A stretch of 64,000 nt of DNA from JABDMD01 sp965203475 (GTDB lineage: Bacteria; Pseudomonadota; Gammaproteobacteria; UBA4575). The stretch covers positions 310,001-374,000 of the forward strand of contig OZ241890.1 of NCBI GenBank assembly GCA_965203475.1, read 5' to 3'. Of the stretch, positions 45,796 through 54,057 are shown in pieces (position 1 is the first letter of the stretch; every line of letters starts with the position of its first letter). Under the pieces are notes generated by a model that did no database searches, was not told the DNA's origin, and saw nothing but the letters and a program-made list of their open reading frames with translations. The position numbers and the translations under genes were made by a program.

Positions 45796-46419
45796 TCAGG
45801 AGTTATCATTGATTAAAGTTTGAAATAGTCGTGTCGCCGTTGAGACTGAAGGAGCACTGTAAATTGCATTGATTACCGCAATCATATCGGCTTTAGCATC
45901 TAGTAATGTGGTTGCATTATTTAAGGTAATTCCTCCAATGGCACAAATAGGAATGGCAAGCTCTCGCTTCGCGCGTAGGAGTAATTCTATGGTTGCAACA
46001 GGTGCATTGGGTTTAGTCGCAGAGGAGAAAAAACTCCCGAAGGCAATATAGTCAGCGCCATTGTTGGCAGCAAATGTAGCTCGATCATATTCGTTATAGC
46101 ATGATGCGCCAATAATTTTATGGGGGCCGAGTAATTTTCTTGCATCCGATAGCGACATATCATGCTTGCCTATATGCACGCCCTGTGCGTCAATAGATTT
46201 AGCAAGCTTAATATCATCATTAACAATAAAGGTTGCATCATTTTTACGACAAAGTTTTTGTATTGTTAGTGCAAAGTTTTTACGCGTTTCTATCGAGTTA
46301 ATTTTGTCTCGGTATTGAATGAGGTTTACTCCTGCAGATATTGCTTCTGATGTTTTTTCAATAAAATTTTCATTTCCAACGGTGCCGGCATCGGCGATTA
46401 CATAGAGTCCAGAGAGCAT
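45796..46419 (-). CDS. thiE: Thiamine phosphate synthase
   Basis: Joins HMP-PP and the thiazole phosphate to give thiamine phosphate. The 207-residue TIM barrel shows 'GVNLIQYRDK', 'FIVNDDIKLAKSIDAQGVHIGKHD', 'IIGASCYNEYDRA' and 'CAIGGITLNN'. Length is normal. It starts seven bases after thiD, so the two thiamine genes are co-transcribed. Confidence 0.95.
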   Translation of the reverse strand: MLSGLYVIADAGTVGNENFIEKTSEAISAGVNLIQYRDKINSIETRKNFALTIQKLCRKNDATFIVNDDIKLAKSIDAQGVHIGKHDMSLSDARKLLGPHKIIGASCYNEYDRATFAANNGADYIAFGSFFSSATKPNAPVATIELLLRAKRELAIPICAIGGITLNNATTLLDAKADMIAVINAIYSAPSVSTATRLFQTLINDNS

Positions 46420-46426
46420 GTAGAGA

Positions 46427-47218
46427 TTATTTAACCCAGTGAAATCGATTTGGGATTTCCTGTCCCATGCCTAAACGTCGCGCAGATTCTAAACACTTCC
46501 AGGTATATTCCTGCGCTTGATGGGTGGCTGCAACAATGTCATTTCCATTGGCAACATGAGCCGCAAGAGCAGCGGCTAGTGTGCACCCTGAGCCATGAAA
46601 TTGACCGGCAAGCCTAGGCCAATGGCGATTATCTAAAATGCGATGATTCCCATAAAGAGTGTTACAGACATCGTCTGTTTTTTCGTGAGTACCCGTAATC
46701 AAAATATAATGAGCGCCACGCTCTAGCAATGCCATGGCACAGGCATCTAATGTGTCAGCTTCCGGCGCAAGTTTTCTCGCTTCTTCGCTGTTGGGTGTTA
46801 CAACGGTTGCAAGTGGAATCAGTAGAGAATTTATCGCTATCAACACGTTTTCATCCGCAAGCTGTTTCGCGCCGCCAGCATTAATTACGGGGTCAAGAAT
46901 TACAGGTATACTTGGATAGTCCGTGAGTAACGTGTGAATAGCCCTCGCTGTAATTTCGCTGCCGACCAAGCCAATCTTTATGGCTGCAATATCCATGTCT
47001 TCCAACACGATCCGAGACTGTTCGACAATCATCGCTTCTTCAATTTGTGAGCACTCCAAGACGTTGGTAGTATTTTGCGCAGTAATTGAAGTTATAACAG
47101 GTGCAGCATGACAACCCAGACTTGCCAAAGTTTCGATGTCGGCTTGTATACCGGCGCCACCCGTTGGGTCAGAACCAGACATCGTCATTACTACAGGTAT
47201 TTTATTAGCATCATTCAT
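46427..47218 (-). CDS. thiD: Hydroxymethylpyrimidine/phosphomethylpyrimidine kinase
   Basis: Ribokinase-fold enzyme that phosphorylates HMP twice for thiamine synthesis. The 263 residues show 'MSGSDPTGGAGIQADIETLA', 'AIKIGLVGS', 'VVTPNSEEARKLAPE', and the catalytic 'GQFHGSGCTLAAALAAHVANG'. It is divergent from a rubredoxin gene (29-base gap) and heads thiD-thiE-hemL. I see no TPP riboswitch in the short upstream space. Confidence 0.96.
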   Translation of the reverse strand: MNDANKIPVVMTMSGSDPTGGAGIQADIETLASLGCHAAPVITSITAQNTTNVLECSQIEEAMIVEQSRIVLEDMDIAAIKIGLVGSEITARAIHTLLTDYPSIPVILDPVINAGGAKQLADENVLIAINSLLIPLATVVTPNSEEARKLAPEADTLDACAMALLERGAHYILITGTHEKTDDVCNTLYGNHRILDNRHWPRLAGQFHGSGCTLAAALAAHVANGNDIVAATHQAQEYTWKCLESARRLGMGQEIPNRFHWVK

Positions 47219-47247
47219 TCAGATTTTTCATAATATTTGTTCTATCT

Positions 47248-47418
47248 ATGCAGTATAAAACATATATGTGTGTCATTTGCGGTTGGATCTATGATGAAGA
47301 AAAAGGTGCGCCTGAAGAAGGCATTGAACCTGGTACACGGTGGGAAGATATTCCTTTTAACTGGAAATGCCCGGAATGTGGAGCAATGAAAGAAGAGTTT
47401 TTGATGATTGAAGTCTGA
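47248..47418 (+). CDS. Rubredoxin
   Basis: A 56-residue protein found by reading the gap between two minus-strand genes. It has two rubredoxin knuckles, 'CVICGWIYD' (Cys8, Cys11) and 'CPECGAMKEEF' (Cys41, Cys44), the conserved 'PEEGIEPGTRWEDIP' between them, and the usual total length. It binds one Fe and acts as a small cytoplasmic electron carrier. There is no clear RBS. It lies divergent from thiD, and convergent with the class II aldolase gene 14 bases beyond. Confidence 0.94.
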   Translation: MQYKTYMCVICGWIYDEEKGAPEEGIEPGTRWEDIPFNWKCPECGAMKEEFLMIEV

Positions 47419-47432
47419 ATTTGATCTTAGTT

Positions 47433-47984
47433 TTATTTTAGTTGATTTTGAATAAATGCAATTTTTGCAGAATGTTCTAACGAGCAGGTCCATTTATAAG
47501 CAAGGTTTAAAGTTTCAGCGCAAGCATAAACTCCGTGTCCACGTACCACAGTAATACAATATTTTTTTAAGGTATCGGCTACACGCTTGGGTGAGCGTTC
47601 TGAGTATTCGTCATAATCAATGGTATGAACAGGAACTCTTGGAAAATAAAGTTTTCCCTCAAAATCCTCTGGAACAAAATCTGAACCGCTCATAGTTAGT
47701 GCAATGGTATGAGGTCCGTGACTATGTAGAACAGTAGTAGCATTTGAGTTTTGTTTATAAACTTCTATATGTAATTTTGCATCGAAGGAGGCCTTGTCAC
47801 CAATTGATCCATCAAGGTTGCACGCTACTAATTCATCAGCGTTCAATGTGTCTGCACATGCTCCAGTCGGCGTCACCCAAATAGTGTCACCTTCTTTGAC
47901 AGATGCATTACCACTGTGTGAATCATTGCAACCATATTTGCGCAACAAGGAATAGTAGTAAACCAGTTCTTCTTTTAACGTCAT
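47433..47984 (-). CDS. Class II aldolase/adducin family protein
   Basis: A 183-residue zinc-dependent aldolase-fold protein. It shows 'CNDSHSGNASVK', 'WVTPTGACADTL', the metal-binding 'VLHSHGPHTIALT' and a distal 'VRGHGVYACAET'. The family includes fuculose/ribulose phosphate aldolases and methylthioribulose-phosphate dehydratase; which one cannot be told. It is divergent from a PfkB-family kinase gene with a 65-base gap (kinase start 48050), so a shared sugar or nucleoside salvage role is possible. Confidence 0.88.
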   Translation of the reverse strand: MTLKEELVYYYSLLRKYGCNDSHSGNASVKEGDTIWVTPTGACADTLNADELVACNLDGSIGDKASFDAKLHIEVYKQNSNATTVLHSHGPHTIALTMSGSDFVPEDFEGKLYFPRVPVHTIDYDEYSERSPKRVADTLKKYCITVVRGHGVYACAETLNLAYKWTCSLEHSAKIAFIQNQLK

Positions 47985-48049
47985 GCTTACTTATATTTAA
48001 TGATTTGCTAAGCTAACAGGAAATAAGTTTATTCAAAAAGGAATTGAAA

Positions 48050-48982
48050 ATGTCTGCTCTAATTTGTGGTTCTTTAGCCTATGATACGATTATGGTTTTT
48101 CCTGATCGGTTTAAGGAACATATTTTGCCAGAGAAAGTACATATCCTGAATGTATCTTTCATGGTGCCACAAATGCGTAGAGAATTTGGAGGATGTGCCG
48201 GGAATATTGCTTATAACCTGCATTTGCTGGGCGGAGATGGCTATGCTATGGGAACGACGGGACAGGATTTTTATCCCTACGCCAATTGGCTGGCCAAGTG
48301 TGGAATGGACCAAAAATACATTAAGCAAATAGAAAATGAATATACTGCACAAGCCTTTATTACAACGGACTTAGATGATAATCAAATTACAGCATTTCAT
48401 CCGGGTGCGATGAATTCTTCTCATTTAAATGATGTACCCACGGACGATGGAATCAGTCTTGCGCTCATCTCCCCTGATGGGAAAGAGGGAATGTTATTGC
48501 ATGCTGAACAATGTTATGAATCGAACATTCCGTTTATCTTTGATCCAGGGCAGGGTATGCCAATGTTTGATGGATCTGAATTGTTGGGATTTATTGAAAA
48601 AGCCACCTATGTGTGTGTGAATGATTATGAGTCACAACTTCTGCAAGAAAAAACAGGAAAATCGGTTCAAGAAATTTCTAGCCAAGTCGAAGCATTGATT
48701 GTCACGCGCGGGGGAGAAGGTTCTGTTATTCATCTTGCATCAGGTAGTATAGAAATTCCCCCAGTACAGGCGAGTGAGGTTTTAGATCCTACGGGCTGTG
48801 GTGATGCCTATCGCGGCGGTTTAATTTTTGGTTTAATGAATGAGTATGATTGGGAAATGAGCGGACGTATCGCCGCATTAATGGGTGCAATTAAAGTTGC
48901 ACACAATGGCACGCAAAATCACCATTTCACATTTGATGATTTCAAGCAAATGTTCAAGCAAGAGTATGGGCAAAGTTTATGA
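48050..48982 (+). CDS. PfkB-family carbohydrate/nucleoside kinase
   Basis: A 310-residue ribokinase-fold kinase. I start at ATG 48050 (AAAGGA is about seven bases upstream) rather than the TTG two codons earlier. It shows 'ICGSLAYDTIMVF', the substrate motif 'REFGGCAGNIAYNLHLLGG' and the catalytic 'DPTGCGDAYRGG' with an Asp in the anion hole. The layout resembles bacterial adenosine kinase-like members of the family. The substrate is unknown. Confidence 0.92.
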   Translation: MSALICGSLAYDTIMVFPDRFKEHILPEKVHILNVSFMVPQMRREFGGCAGNIAYNLHLLGGDGYAMGTTGQDFYPYANWLAKCGMDQKYIKQIENEYTAQAFITTDLDDNQITAFHPGAMNSSHLNDVPTDDGISLALISPDGKEGMLLHAEQCYESNIPFIFDPGQGMPMFDGSELLGFIEKATYVCVNDYESQLLQEKTGKSVQEISSQVEALIVTRGGEGSVIHLASGSIEIPPVQASEVLDPTGCGDAYRGGLIFGLMNEYDWEMSGRIAALMGAIKVAHNGTQNHHFTFDDFKQMFKQEYGQSL

Positions 48983-48987
48983 GCTGT

Positions 48988-49641
48988 TTATTTAAGACTA
49001 ATTTGCTTCCAGCTGTTTTTTATCGCATGTGCAGTTAAAACATCATCTGCATCTACTACAATCGGATGCTCAACTCTTTCTAGTAAAGGAATATCGTTAC
49101 GGGAGTCGGAATAAAAATAACTTCCATGAAAAGAAAAATCTGTGTCTTTTATCCATTCTTCTACACGCGTAACTTTTCCAGGACCAAAGCAGGGCACACC
49201 TAGCACTTCACCACTAAACTCTCCATTCTGCTTTACAGGTTCAGTAGCAATTAAAGTGTCTACATTAAAATAATTTTTCACAGGCGCAGTAATGAAACTA
49301 TTGGTTGCTGTTACGATTGCCAAATGATCTCCTGCAGCACGATGTTGTTCAATTAATGGTATTGCTTTGGGTTTAACAATAGGTTCTATACAAGTTTTAA
49401 AATAGTCATCGCGCCATTGGCATAGCTCGGTATAGCTATTTTCTGATAATGGTTTTAATGCAAAACGCAAGAATTCCAATACATTTAGTTTCCCTTGCAA
49501 ATACTCTTGATAAAATCGAGCGTTTTCTTTTTCATACACATCACTATCTACCTTATTGATCGTTACAAGGTATCTACCCCATTCATAATCACTGTCTCCA
49601 GCTAGCAGGGTTTCATCCAGGTCAAAAAGTGCGAGTGCCAT
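48988..49641 (-). CDS. HAD-IB family phosphatase (SerB-like)
   Basis: A 217-residue haloacid dehalogenase-fold hydrolase with motif I 'FDLDETLLAGD' (Asp7, Asp9), motif II 'AIVTATNSFI', and motif IV 'YSDSRNDIPLL'. It belongs to the HAD-IB group that includes phosphoserine phosphatase and histidinol phosphatase-like enzymes of Proteobacteria. The substrate is not readable. It converges with the PfkB kinase gene (5-base gap). Confidence 0.92.
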   Translation of the reverse strand: MALALFDLDETLLAGDSDYEWGRYLVTINKVDSDVYEKENARFYQEYLQGKLNVLEFLRFALKPLSENSYTELCQWRDDYFKTCIEPIVKPKAIPLIEQHRAAGDHLAIVTATNSFITAPVKNYFNVDTLIATEPVKQNGEFSGEVLGVPCFGPGKVTRVEEWIKDTDFSFHGSYFYSDSRNDIPLLERVEHPIVVDADDVLTAHAIKNSWKQISLK

Positions 49642-49780
49642 AAAGGTTTTCTATTAAATGTGATTAAAATTGGCTATATAAGTATATAAATACTTGTATT
49701 TTATACAAAATTCCACAACTAGCCTTAAGCGAAATTGCTCGTATTGGCCGCATGTGGAACAATATTGTGACGAGGTATTT

Positions 49781-50272
49781 ATGCAAGTTGATCAGCATGT
49801 CATCGATGATTCCGGCTACCGACAAAATGTAGGCATCATTGTTACAAATGATACGCGACATGTAGTCTGGTGTAAGCGCCAAGGGCAAGATGCATGGCAA
49901 TTTCCACAAGGCGGTGTGTTGAAAGATGAAACCATTGAGCAAGCGCTATACCGAGAATTAAAAGAAGAAACCGGATTAAATAAAGATCATGTGGATGTAA
50001 TTGCCTGCAGTAAAGACTGGTTACATTATCGACTTCCAAAAAACTTCATTCGCAATAATAGCCAGCCAAAGTGTATCGGACAAAAACAGCGTTGGTTTTT
50101 ACTAAAACTGAAAACAGATGAAAGTAAAATCTGCTTAGATACGTCCGATTATCCTGAGTTTGATAACTGGCGTTGGGTTGATTACTGGCATCCTTTACGA
50201 GAAGTTATTTTTTTCAAACGTAAAGTTTATGAGAAAGCCTTAAAAGAATTTGAGCCGTTGCTTTTTCACTAA
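49781..50272 (+). CDS. rppH: RNA pyrophosphohydrolase RppH
   Basis: Nudix enzyme that removes pyrophosphate from 5'-triphosphate mRNA and triggers decay. A longer frame starts at 49694, but ATG 49781 has GAGG upstream and gives the family-like 'VIDDSGYRQNVGIIV'. The 163 residues include 'WQFPQGGV' and the Nudix box from about residue 44 ('GGVLKDETIEQALYRELKEE'). Length matches E. coli RppH (176) reasonably well. Confidence 0.95.
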   Translation: MQVDQHVIDDSGYRQNVGIIVTNDTRHVVWCKRQGQDAWQFPQGGVLKDETIEQALYRELKEETGLNKDHVDVIACSKDWLHYRLPKNFIRNNSQPKCIGQKQRWFLLKLKTDESKICLDTSDYPEFDNWRWVDYWHPLREVIFFKRKVYEKALKEFEPLLFH

Positions 50273-50276
50273 AGAG

Positions 50277-50759
50277 CTAGTCAGAACTTTCAACTTTCAT
50301 CATCGATTGTAGGTAATTTTCCATACCCACCCGATCAATCCTTTCAAACTGTGTCTCTAACCAATCAATATGTTCTTCTTCGTTATCTAATATCTTTTCA
50401 AATAACTCGCGTGTGATGTAATCTGATACTTCTTCACAGTAGGCAATACCTTCTTTTAAATCAGGCACCGCAAGTTCTTCCATTTTTAAATCACATTCCA
50501 GCATTTCTTTAGGATTTTCGCCTATAAAAATTTTTCCTATATCTTGTAGATTCGGCAGACCTTCTAAGAACAATATTCTCTCAATTAACCAGTCTGCATG
50601 TTTCATTTCATCGATAGATTCGTGGTATTCGAATTCATTGAGTTTTTCTAGTCCCCAATTTTTATACATGCGCGCATGTAAAAAATATTGATTAATAGCA
50701 GACAATTCGTTTTTTAAAACTTTATTTAAAAATTCAATTACTTTTTTATCGCCTTGCAT
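50277..50759 (-). CDS. bfr: Bacterioferritin
   Basis: Iron-storage 24-mer with ferroxidase activity and heme. The 160-residue protein has all ferroxidase ligands at the E. coli positions (Glu18, Glu51, His54, Glu94, Glu127, His130) and the heme ligand Met52. RBS GGAG lies before the ATG. A -35-like TTGACA is at 50820-50815 (minus) with a weak -10 seventeen bases on. Weak Fur-like half-sites lie farther upstream. Downstream it converges with rppH. Confidence 0.96.
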   Translation of the reverse strand: MQGDKKVIEFLNKVLKNELSAINQYFLHARMYKNWGLEKLNEFEYHESIDEMKHADWLIERILFLEGLPNLQDIGKIFIGENPKEMLECDLKMEELAVPDLKEGIAYCEEVSDYITRELFEKILDNEEEHIDWLETQFERIDRVGMENYLQSMMKVESSD

Positions 50760-50791
50760 GAGGCACTCCAGAAATAAATTTCAATACAACT

Positions 50792-50820
50792 AGCGTATGC
50801 AGAGAAAACTAATTTGTCAA
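50792..50820 (-). promoter_or_regulatory. Probable bfr promoter
   Basis: On the minus strand TTGACA (50820-50815) is followed after 17 bases by TACGCT (50797-50792), 33 bases before the bfr ATG. The -35 is perfect and the -10 is weak, which would suit an activated or regulated promoter. Confidence 0.5.
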
Positions 50821-50954
50821 AAATTCGTTTTTAAATACAAACATGAATACGAATGATTTACATATCGTTTTAGCTTGGCTAAACGCAATTGTAATTAATT
50901 TATTTTAAACGTTTGAATGAAATACAACTGAAAATGAGTAATTAAAAATGGGAA

Positions 50955-50969
50955 TGAGAATGATTTGTA
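50955..50969. promoter_or_regulatory. Weak Fur-like half-site between bfr and bfd
   Basis: TGAGAAT-G-ATTTGTA: a good left half-site and a poor right half (4 of 7 positions match the inverted half). A related GAATGATT lies at about 50851. Both are upstream of the bfr promoter, so direct repression of bfr from here is unlikely. Confidence 0.35.
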
Positions 50970-50981
50970 AATATTTTTAGA

Positions 50982-51007
50982 TTACTGATTAATAGTTTAA
51001 TCAGTAA
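50982..51007. terminator. Inverted repeat after bfd
   Basis: TTACTGATTAA (50982-50992) and TTAATCAGTAA (50997-51007) form a perfect 11-pair AT-rich stem with loop TAGT, 26 bases beyond the bfd stop. On the minus strand no clean U-tract follows, so it may be a weak terminator or an mRNA-stabilising hairpin. Confidence 0.5.
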
Positions 51008-51032
51008 AAATTAATCGAATTAAAAATTGATG

Positions 51033-51242
51033 CTATGCGCTACAAGCAGGAGATAGGAGAATTTCTGAATGGTGATTAATTTTATTGTGTTCTTTTAAGC
51101 AAGATTTCACGCAACTAGCACACTTGCCACATTGGTTGGTCACACCTAACGTGTCTCGTAGTTGGCGAATGTTAGAAGAACCACGCTCTATTTCATCGCG
51201 CAGCTGTGATTCTGTTATTTGATTGCAGATACAAACGTACAT
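51033..51242 (-). CDS. bfd: Bacterioferritin-associated ferredoxin Bfd
   Basis: Small [2Fe-2S] protein that donates electrons to bacterioferritin to release stored iron. The 69 residues carry the ligands Cys4, Cys6, Cys38 and Cys41 in the Bfd pattern, plus extra Cys44 and Cys48. A consensus-like promoter overlaps a strong Fur box directly upstream, so induction under iron starvation is expected. Physically it is separated from bfr by 273 bases but lies on the same strand. Confidence 0.92.
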   Translation of the reverse strand: MYVCICNQITESQLRDEIERGSSNIRQLRDTLGVTNQCGKCASCVKSCLKEHNKINHHSEILLSPACSA

Positions 51243-51265
51243 CGTTTTACTCTAGTCTTAATCGT

Positions 51266-51295
51266 ATTGTAAATACAAATGAGAATGATTGTCAA
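51266..51295 (-). promoter_or_regulatory. bfd promoter overlapping a Fur box
   Basis: On the minus strand -35 TTGACA (51295-51290), an 18-base spacer and -10 TACAAT (51271-51266) form a near-consensus sigma-70 promoter. The Fur-type repeat TGAGAAT-G-ATTGTCA (51280-51294) covers the -35 and spacer; its halves match as an inverted repeat at 6 of 7 positions. Iron-bound Fur here would block RNA polymerase. Confidence 0.8.
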
Positions 51296-51332
51296 TAACA
51301 GCACTAACTCACTGTCTAGCCGTTATTAATTT

Positions 51333-52049
51333 TTATCTTCGGGAAGACCATAGCCAAATCCCGGTTATGGCTAAAATCATAAGCAGCACGGCCGCAGCAT
51401 CAATCACGTAGATTCCATATTTGCCAAAAAATCGACCACTGTGTGCATCCAGTAAAAAACGCTCTAGGCTTATTTGTTGACCCATATCGTGTGCTTCGAT
51501 GACTTGTTTCAGTGCCGGTAGGGTGATAGTAGGAGCCGTCCATACAGGATGAGGCCCACTGTACGCTTGCCACTGATTTAACTGGTGATCACTCTCCCAG
51601 TATGTGTTTATGCCACGAATGACGGGAAGTTGCTTGTTACCAAGAGCAATTCCTAAGGGGTATTCATGAAGACCATTTTCTTTTGAGATTTCATCTACCA
51701 AATTTCCACCAGTATTAATGACAATTACAGAATTGGATGTAGCCACAAGAATATTTTCGTTAAATACTATTGCGCCATGAATAGTATCTACAACTATGTC
51801 TAACGGTTTTCCAGAAAGATAAATCGAATCACCCGCATGTGAAATAGTTTGGTTACCAATTTGATAGGTCGTAATCGGGTTGGGTTTAATCCCGTAGTAT
51901 TGAAGTAATTTTGTATTCGTTAAAAATTTACTTGGAAGATTTAAATCATCACTGTGTTGCAATGCAATACCGGTGAGAACTAGAAATACTATAAAAAGTG
52001 ATGCAAGTAGTCCTATTCTACGATGCCATTTGTGAAGTTTGGCAGACAT
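51333..52049 (-). CDS. PepSY-associated membrane protein
   Basis: A 238-residue protein with two membrane helices (about 11-31 and 211-234) flanking a periplasmic region. The N-terminal 'KLHKWHRRIGLLASLFIVFL' is typical of PepSY_TM proteins, whose His residues may bind heme. Family members take part in ferric/siderophore reduction and transmembrane electron transfer. It starts 51 bases after the FMN-binding gene and is probably in the same unit. The C-terminal 'ITGIWLWSSRR' is also characteristic. Confidence 0.82.
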   Translation of the reverse strand: MSAKLHKWHRRIGLLASLFIVFLVLTGIALQHSDDLNLPSKFLTNTKLLQYYGIKPNPITTYQIGNQTISHAGDSIYLSGKPLDIVVDTIHGAIVFNENILVATSNSVIVINTGGNLVDEISKENGLHEYPLGIALGNKQLPVIRGINTYWESDHQLNQWQAYSGPHPVWTAPTITLPALKQVIEAHDMGQQISLERFLLDAHSGRFFGKYGIYVIDAAAVLLMILAITGIWLWSSRR

Positions 52050-52100
52050 AAGATTTACAGCTTAGCATGATCAAAAGTTTCGCAGTAATCGTTAGCAGGC

Positions 52101-52616
52101 CTAACAATTATTTTCGGTAACTTGTTGGTGTAGTAACAATGCCATTCTAGAAATATTTGTAACAGCGTTTACAGAAAGTGTAGCGCCTGAAATATTATCG
52201 ATTCTTGTATCGAGTTTGTTATTTTTCTTTAGTTTTGCATTCACAAATTGTTCACCAAAATAATCGTGTTTTACTTCCCAGCCTCTGCTTTCTCTAAATA
52301 TGAGGACTTTTACTTTTTCTAAACCTTGGGAATTCACGACAAAGCCCGTAGTGATGTAACGTTCTTTGCCAATCTCTTCAAGTATCCAAGCACTACGACA
52401 TCCCTCTAACCAATAGGGAACTCGTATTTTTTTATATCGATGACCCAATATTTTTTTAACTTCTTTACCTAAATTACCAGATAAGGTAATTTTTTCAGGC
52501 TCTGGAGCTGTTCCAAATGCGGTTGCTAGAAAGTCTTCCGGTGTTTGATATACATTCTCAGCAGCTGGTAGGGAAAATGAAATAAACAATAGAATGCTGA
52601 AGAAAATCCTTTTCAT
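52101..52616 (-). CDS. Periplasmic FMN-binding protein with flavinylation motif
   Basis: A 171-residue exported protein (signal peptide cleaved near 'LPAAE'). The C-terminal motif 'DNISGATLS' (140-148) matches the D-x-(ISTG)-GA(T/S)-x(S/T) signature where ApbE attaches FMN covalently through Thr; here the flavinylated residue would be Thr146. FMN-binding domains of this type carry electrons in the periplasm. It lies between the porin and the PepSY gene, 32 bases after the porin terminator. No ApbE gene is in this window. Confidence 0.85.
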   Translation of the reverse strand: MKRIFFSILLFISFSLPAAENVYQTPEDFLATAFGTAPEPEKITLSGNLGKEVKKILGHRYKKIRVPYWLEGCRSAWILEEIGKERYITTGFVVNSQGLEKVKVLIFRESRGWEVKHDYFGEQFVNAKLKKNNKLDTRIDNISGATLSVNAVTNISRMALLLHQQVTENNC

Positions 52617-52648
52617 GTTTTTATGTTATTTATATATTTACTATAAAA

Positions 52649-52680
52649 AAGCCCGTATCAGCGCGAACCAACACGGGCTT
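52649..52680 (-). terminator. Terminator after the porin gene
   Basis: AAGCCCGT (52649-52656) pairs with ACGGGCTT (52673-52680) around a 16-base loop; on the minus strand a U-rich tract follows. It leaves only 32 bases before the FMN-binding gene, so downstream genes probably rely on partial read-through. Confidence 0.85.
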
Positions 52681-52702
52681 ATTGTAAGTTAAAGTATTGG
52701 AT

Positions 52703-53965
52703 TTAGAACATATACCCAATGCCTAAATCAATACCATCAAAATCACGTCCATCCGCTTCACCTTCTGGATCATGTTCACGATCTCGGTAGTCAGCTTTGA
52801 TAACTACATCAGGGTGTGGCCACCAGTTAAAACCCACTTGCCATTCTCTATACTGGTCTTGTATGCGTGAGCCTTCCACTTCTTCACGACGTATATAAAA
52901 GCCTAACCAATCCAATGGTTTGATACTAGGTTCTATGTACCAACCAAATTGCTCATCCGGATCACCTGCTAAATCTTCGAGGTCACCACTAAAATCCCAC
53001 TCAGCGTATAACGCACGTAAGCTAAATATTCCGTAGTTATAGATTGCATGTGCCTCAAACAACGTGCCATCATCAATGACATCATCTTCAGCATCCGTGT
53101 CATCATCCTGTGTGGGATCAAACTGATGTTGTAACGATGTGGATAATTCGAGGCCTTGTATCCCTGTGTACTTAATTCTTCCTGTCACCGCAGGATCACT
53201 TGCACGTTGATTTGATACTTTTCCACGACAGCTTCTAACACGTGTGGTGCCATCATTACAGTTAAGCCCTGAATGGAAGGCAAGATCACCACTAAAGCCC
53301 GTATCACCAAATGCCATATTTCCTCCAACACCGGCTTCCCACCAGGTGGCTGGGATAATGATGCTTTCAACGCCGTTGCGTTCTACACCATAAAATGTGG
53401 GTGGTTCATGGGTTTCATTTAGAATTCCCACTGGAACTAAGAAAACACCGCCGCGAACTTGAGCATTCTCAGCAATATCATATTCAATAAAGGCTTGTTC
53501 AATTTCAACTTCTCCACCTAGCGGTTCACCATCAGGTTCCACGCCACCGTGTTCAATTTCAAATTCAGATACAAAACGTAAGCGATCGGTAAATTCTTTT
53601 CCGATGAATAACACAAATCGATGTAAGTCCACTTCTTCTAAATCATTTTCACTGTCATCCGCACTTAAATTGTTATAATGAACTTCACCATAACCGCCAA
53701 TCGAAATACCTTCGAAAGCATCTAGTGGGCTATCTTCCACCACTTCAGCGGTTGCCGTGGCAAGTTCCGTAGCTTCATCCGCTTTTTCTTCAGCACGGGT
53801 CGCGGCTTCCAGGGTTTCTTTTTGTTGAGACATTAAGAATTCAACCGCTTTTTTCAGGTTTTCATATTCCTCGCGATCAACCTCGATCGTCTCAGCATGT
53901 ATGCTGGCCATGCCACTGATCATGATCAGTATCAGGACTAGTTTCGATTTGATACTTTTAAACAT
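52703..53965 (-). CDS. Outer-membrane porin with coiled-coil N-terminus
   Basis: A 420-residue exported protein (signal peptide ending 'SIHAE'). Residues about 28-75 predict a coiled coil ('EEYENLKKAVEFLMSQQKE' and Ala/Glu heptads). From about 88 onward there are amphipathic beta strands ('ISIGGYGEVHYNN', 'LRFVSEFEIEHGG', 'AQVRGGVFLVPVG', 'LGFYIRREEVEG'), ending in 'GIGYMF', with the terminal Phe required for BAM recognition. A putative loop is very acidic ('DPTQDDDTDAEDDVIDDG'). A Fur box lies about 95 bases upstream of the ATG, so iron regulation is expected. The transported substrate is unknown. Confidence 0.85.
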   Translation of the reverse strand: MFKSIKSKLVLILIMISGMASIHAETIEVDREEYENLKKAVEFLMSQQKETLEAATRAEEKADEATELATATAEVVEDSPLDAFEGISIGGYGEVHYNNLSADDSENDLEEVDLHRFVLFIGKEFTDRLRFVSEFEIEHGGVEPDGEPLGGEVEIEQAFIEYDIAENAQVRGGVFLVPVGILNETHEPPTFYGVERNGVESIIIPATWWEAGVGGNMAFGDTGFSGDLAFHSGLNCNDGTTRVRSCRGKVSNQRASDPAVTGRIKYTGIQGLELSTSLQHQFDPTQDDDTDAEDDVIDDGTLFEAHAIYNYGIFSLRALYAEWDFSGDLEDLAGDPDEQFGWYIEPSIKPLDWLGFYIRREEVEGSRIQDQYREWQVGFNWWPHPDVVIKADYRDREHDPEGEADGRDFDGIDLGIGYMF

Positions 53966-54057
53966 TAGGGGTCTCCCATGTAAAACAATTAGTTAGCTCC
54001 AACATCCAGTAGAGCAATTTATCGTATTGAAATTATTAATAATGACACTAATAGTAA

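Noticed and set aside
47219..47247. TPP riboswitch upstream of thiD
   Set aside because: Only 29 bases separate thiD and the rubredoxin gene and no THI-box sequence is visible.
47242..47493. 83-codon minus-strand frame opposite rubredoxin
   Set aside because: Rubredoxin on the plus strand has all family motifs, so this is an antisense shadow; it also overlaps the aldolase gene.
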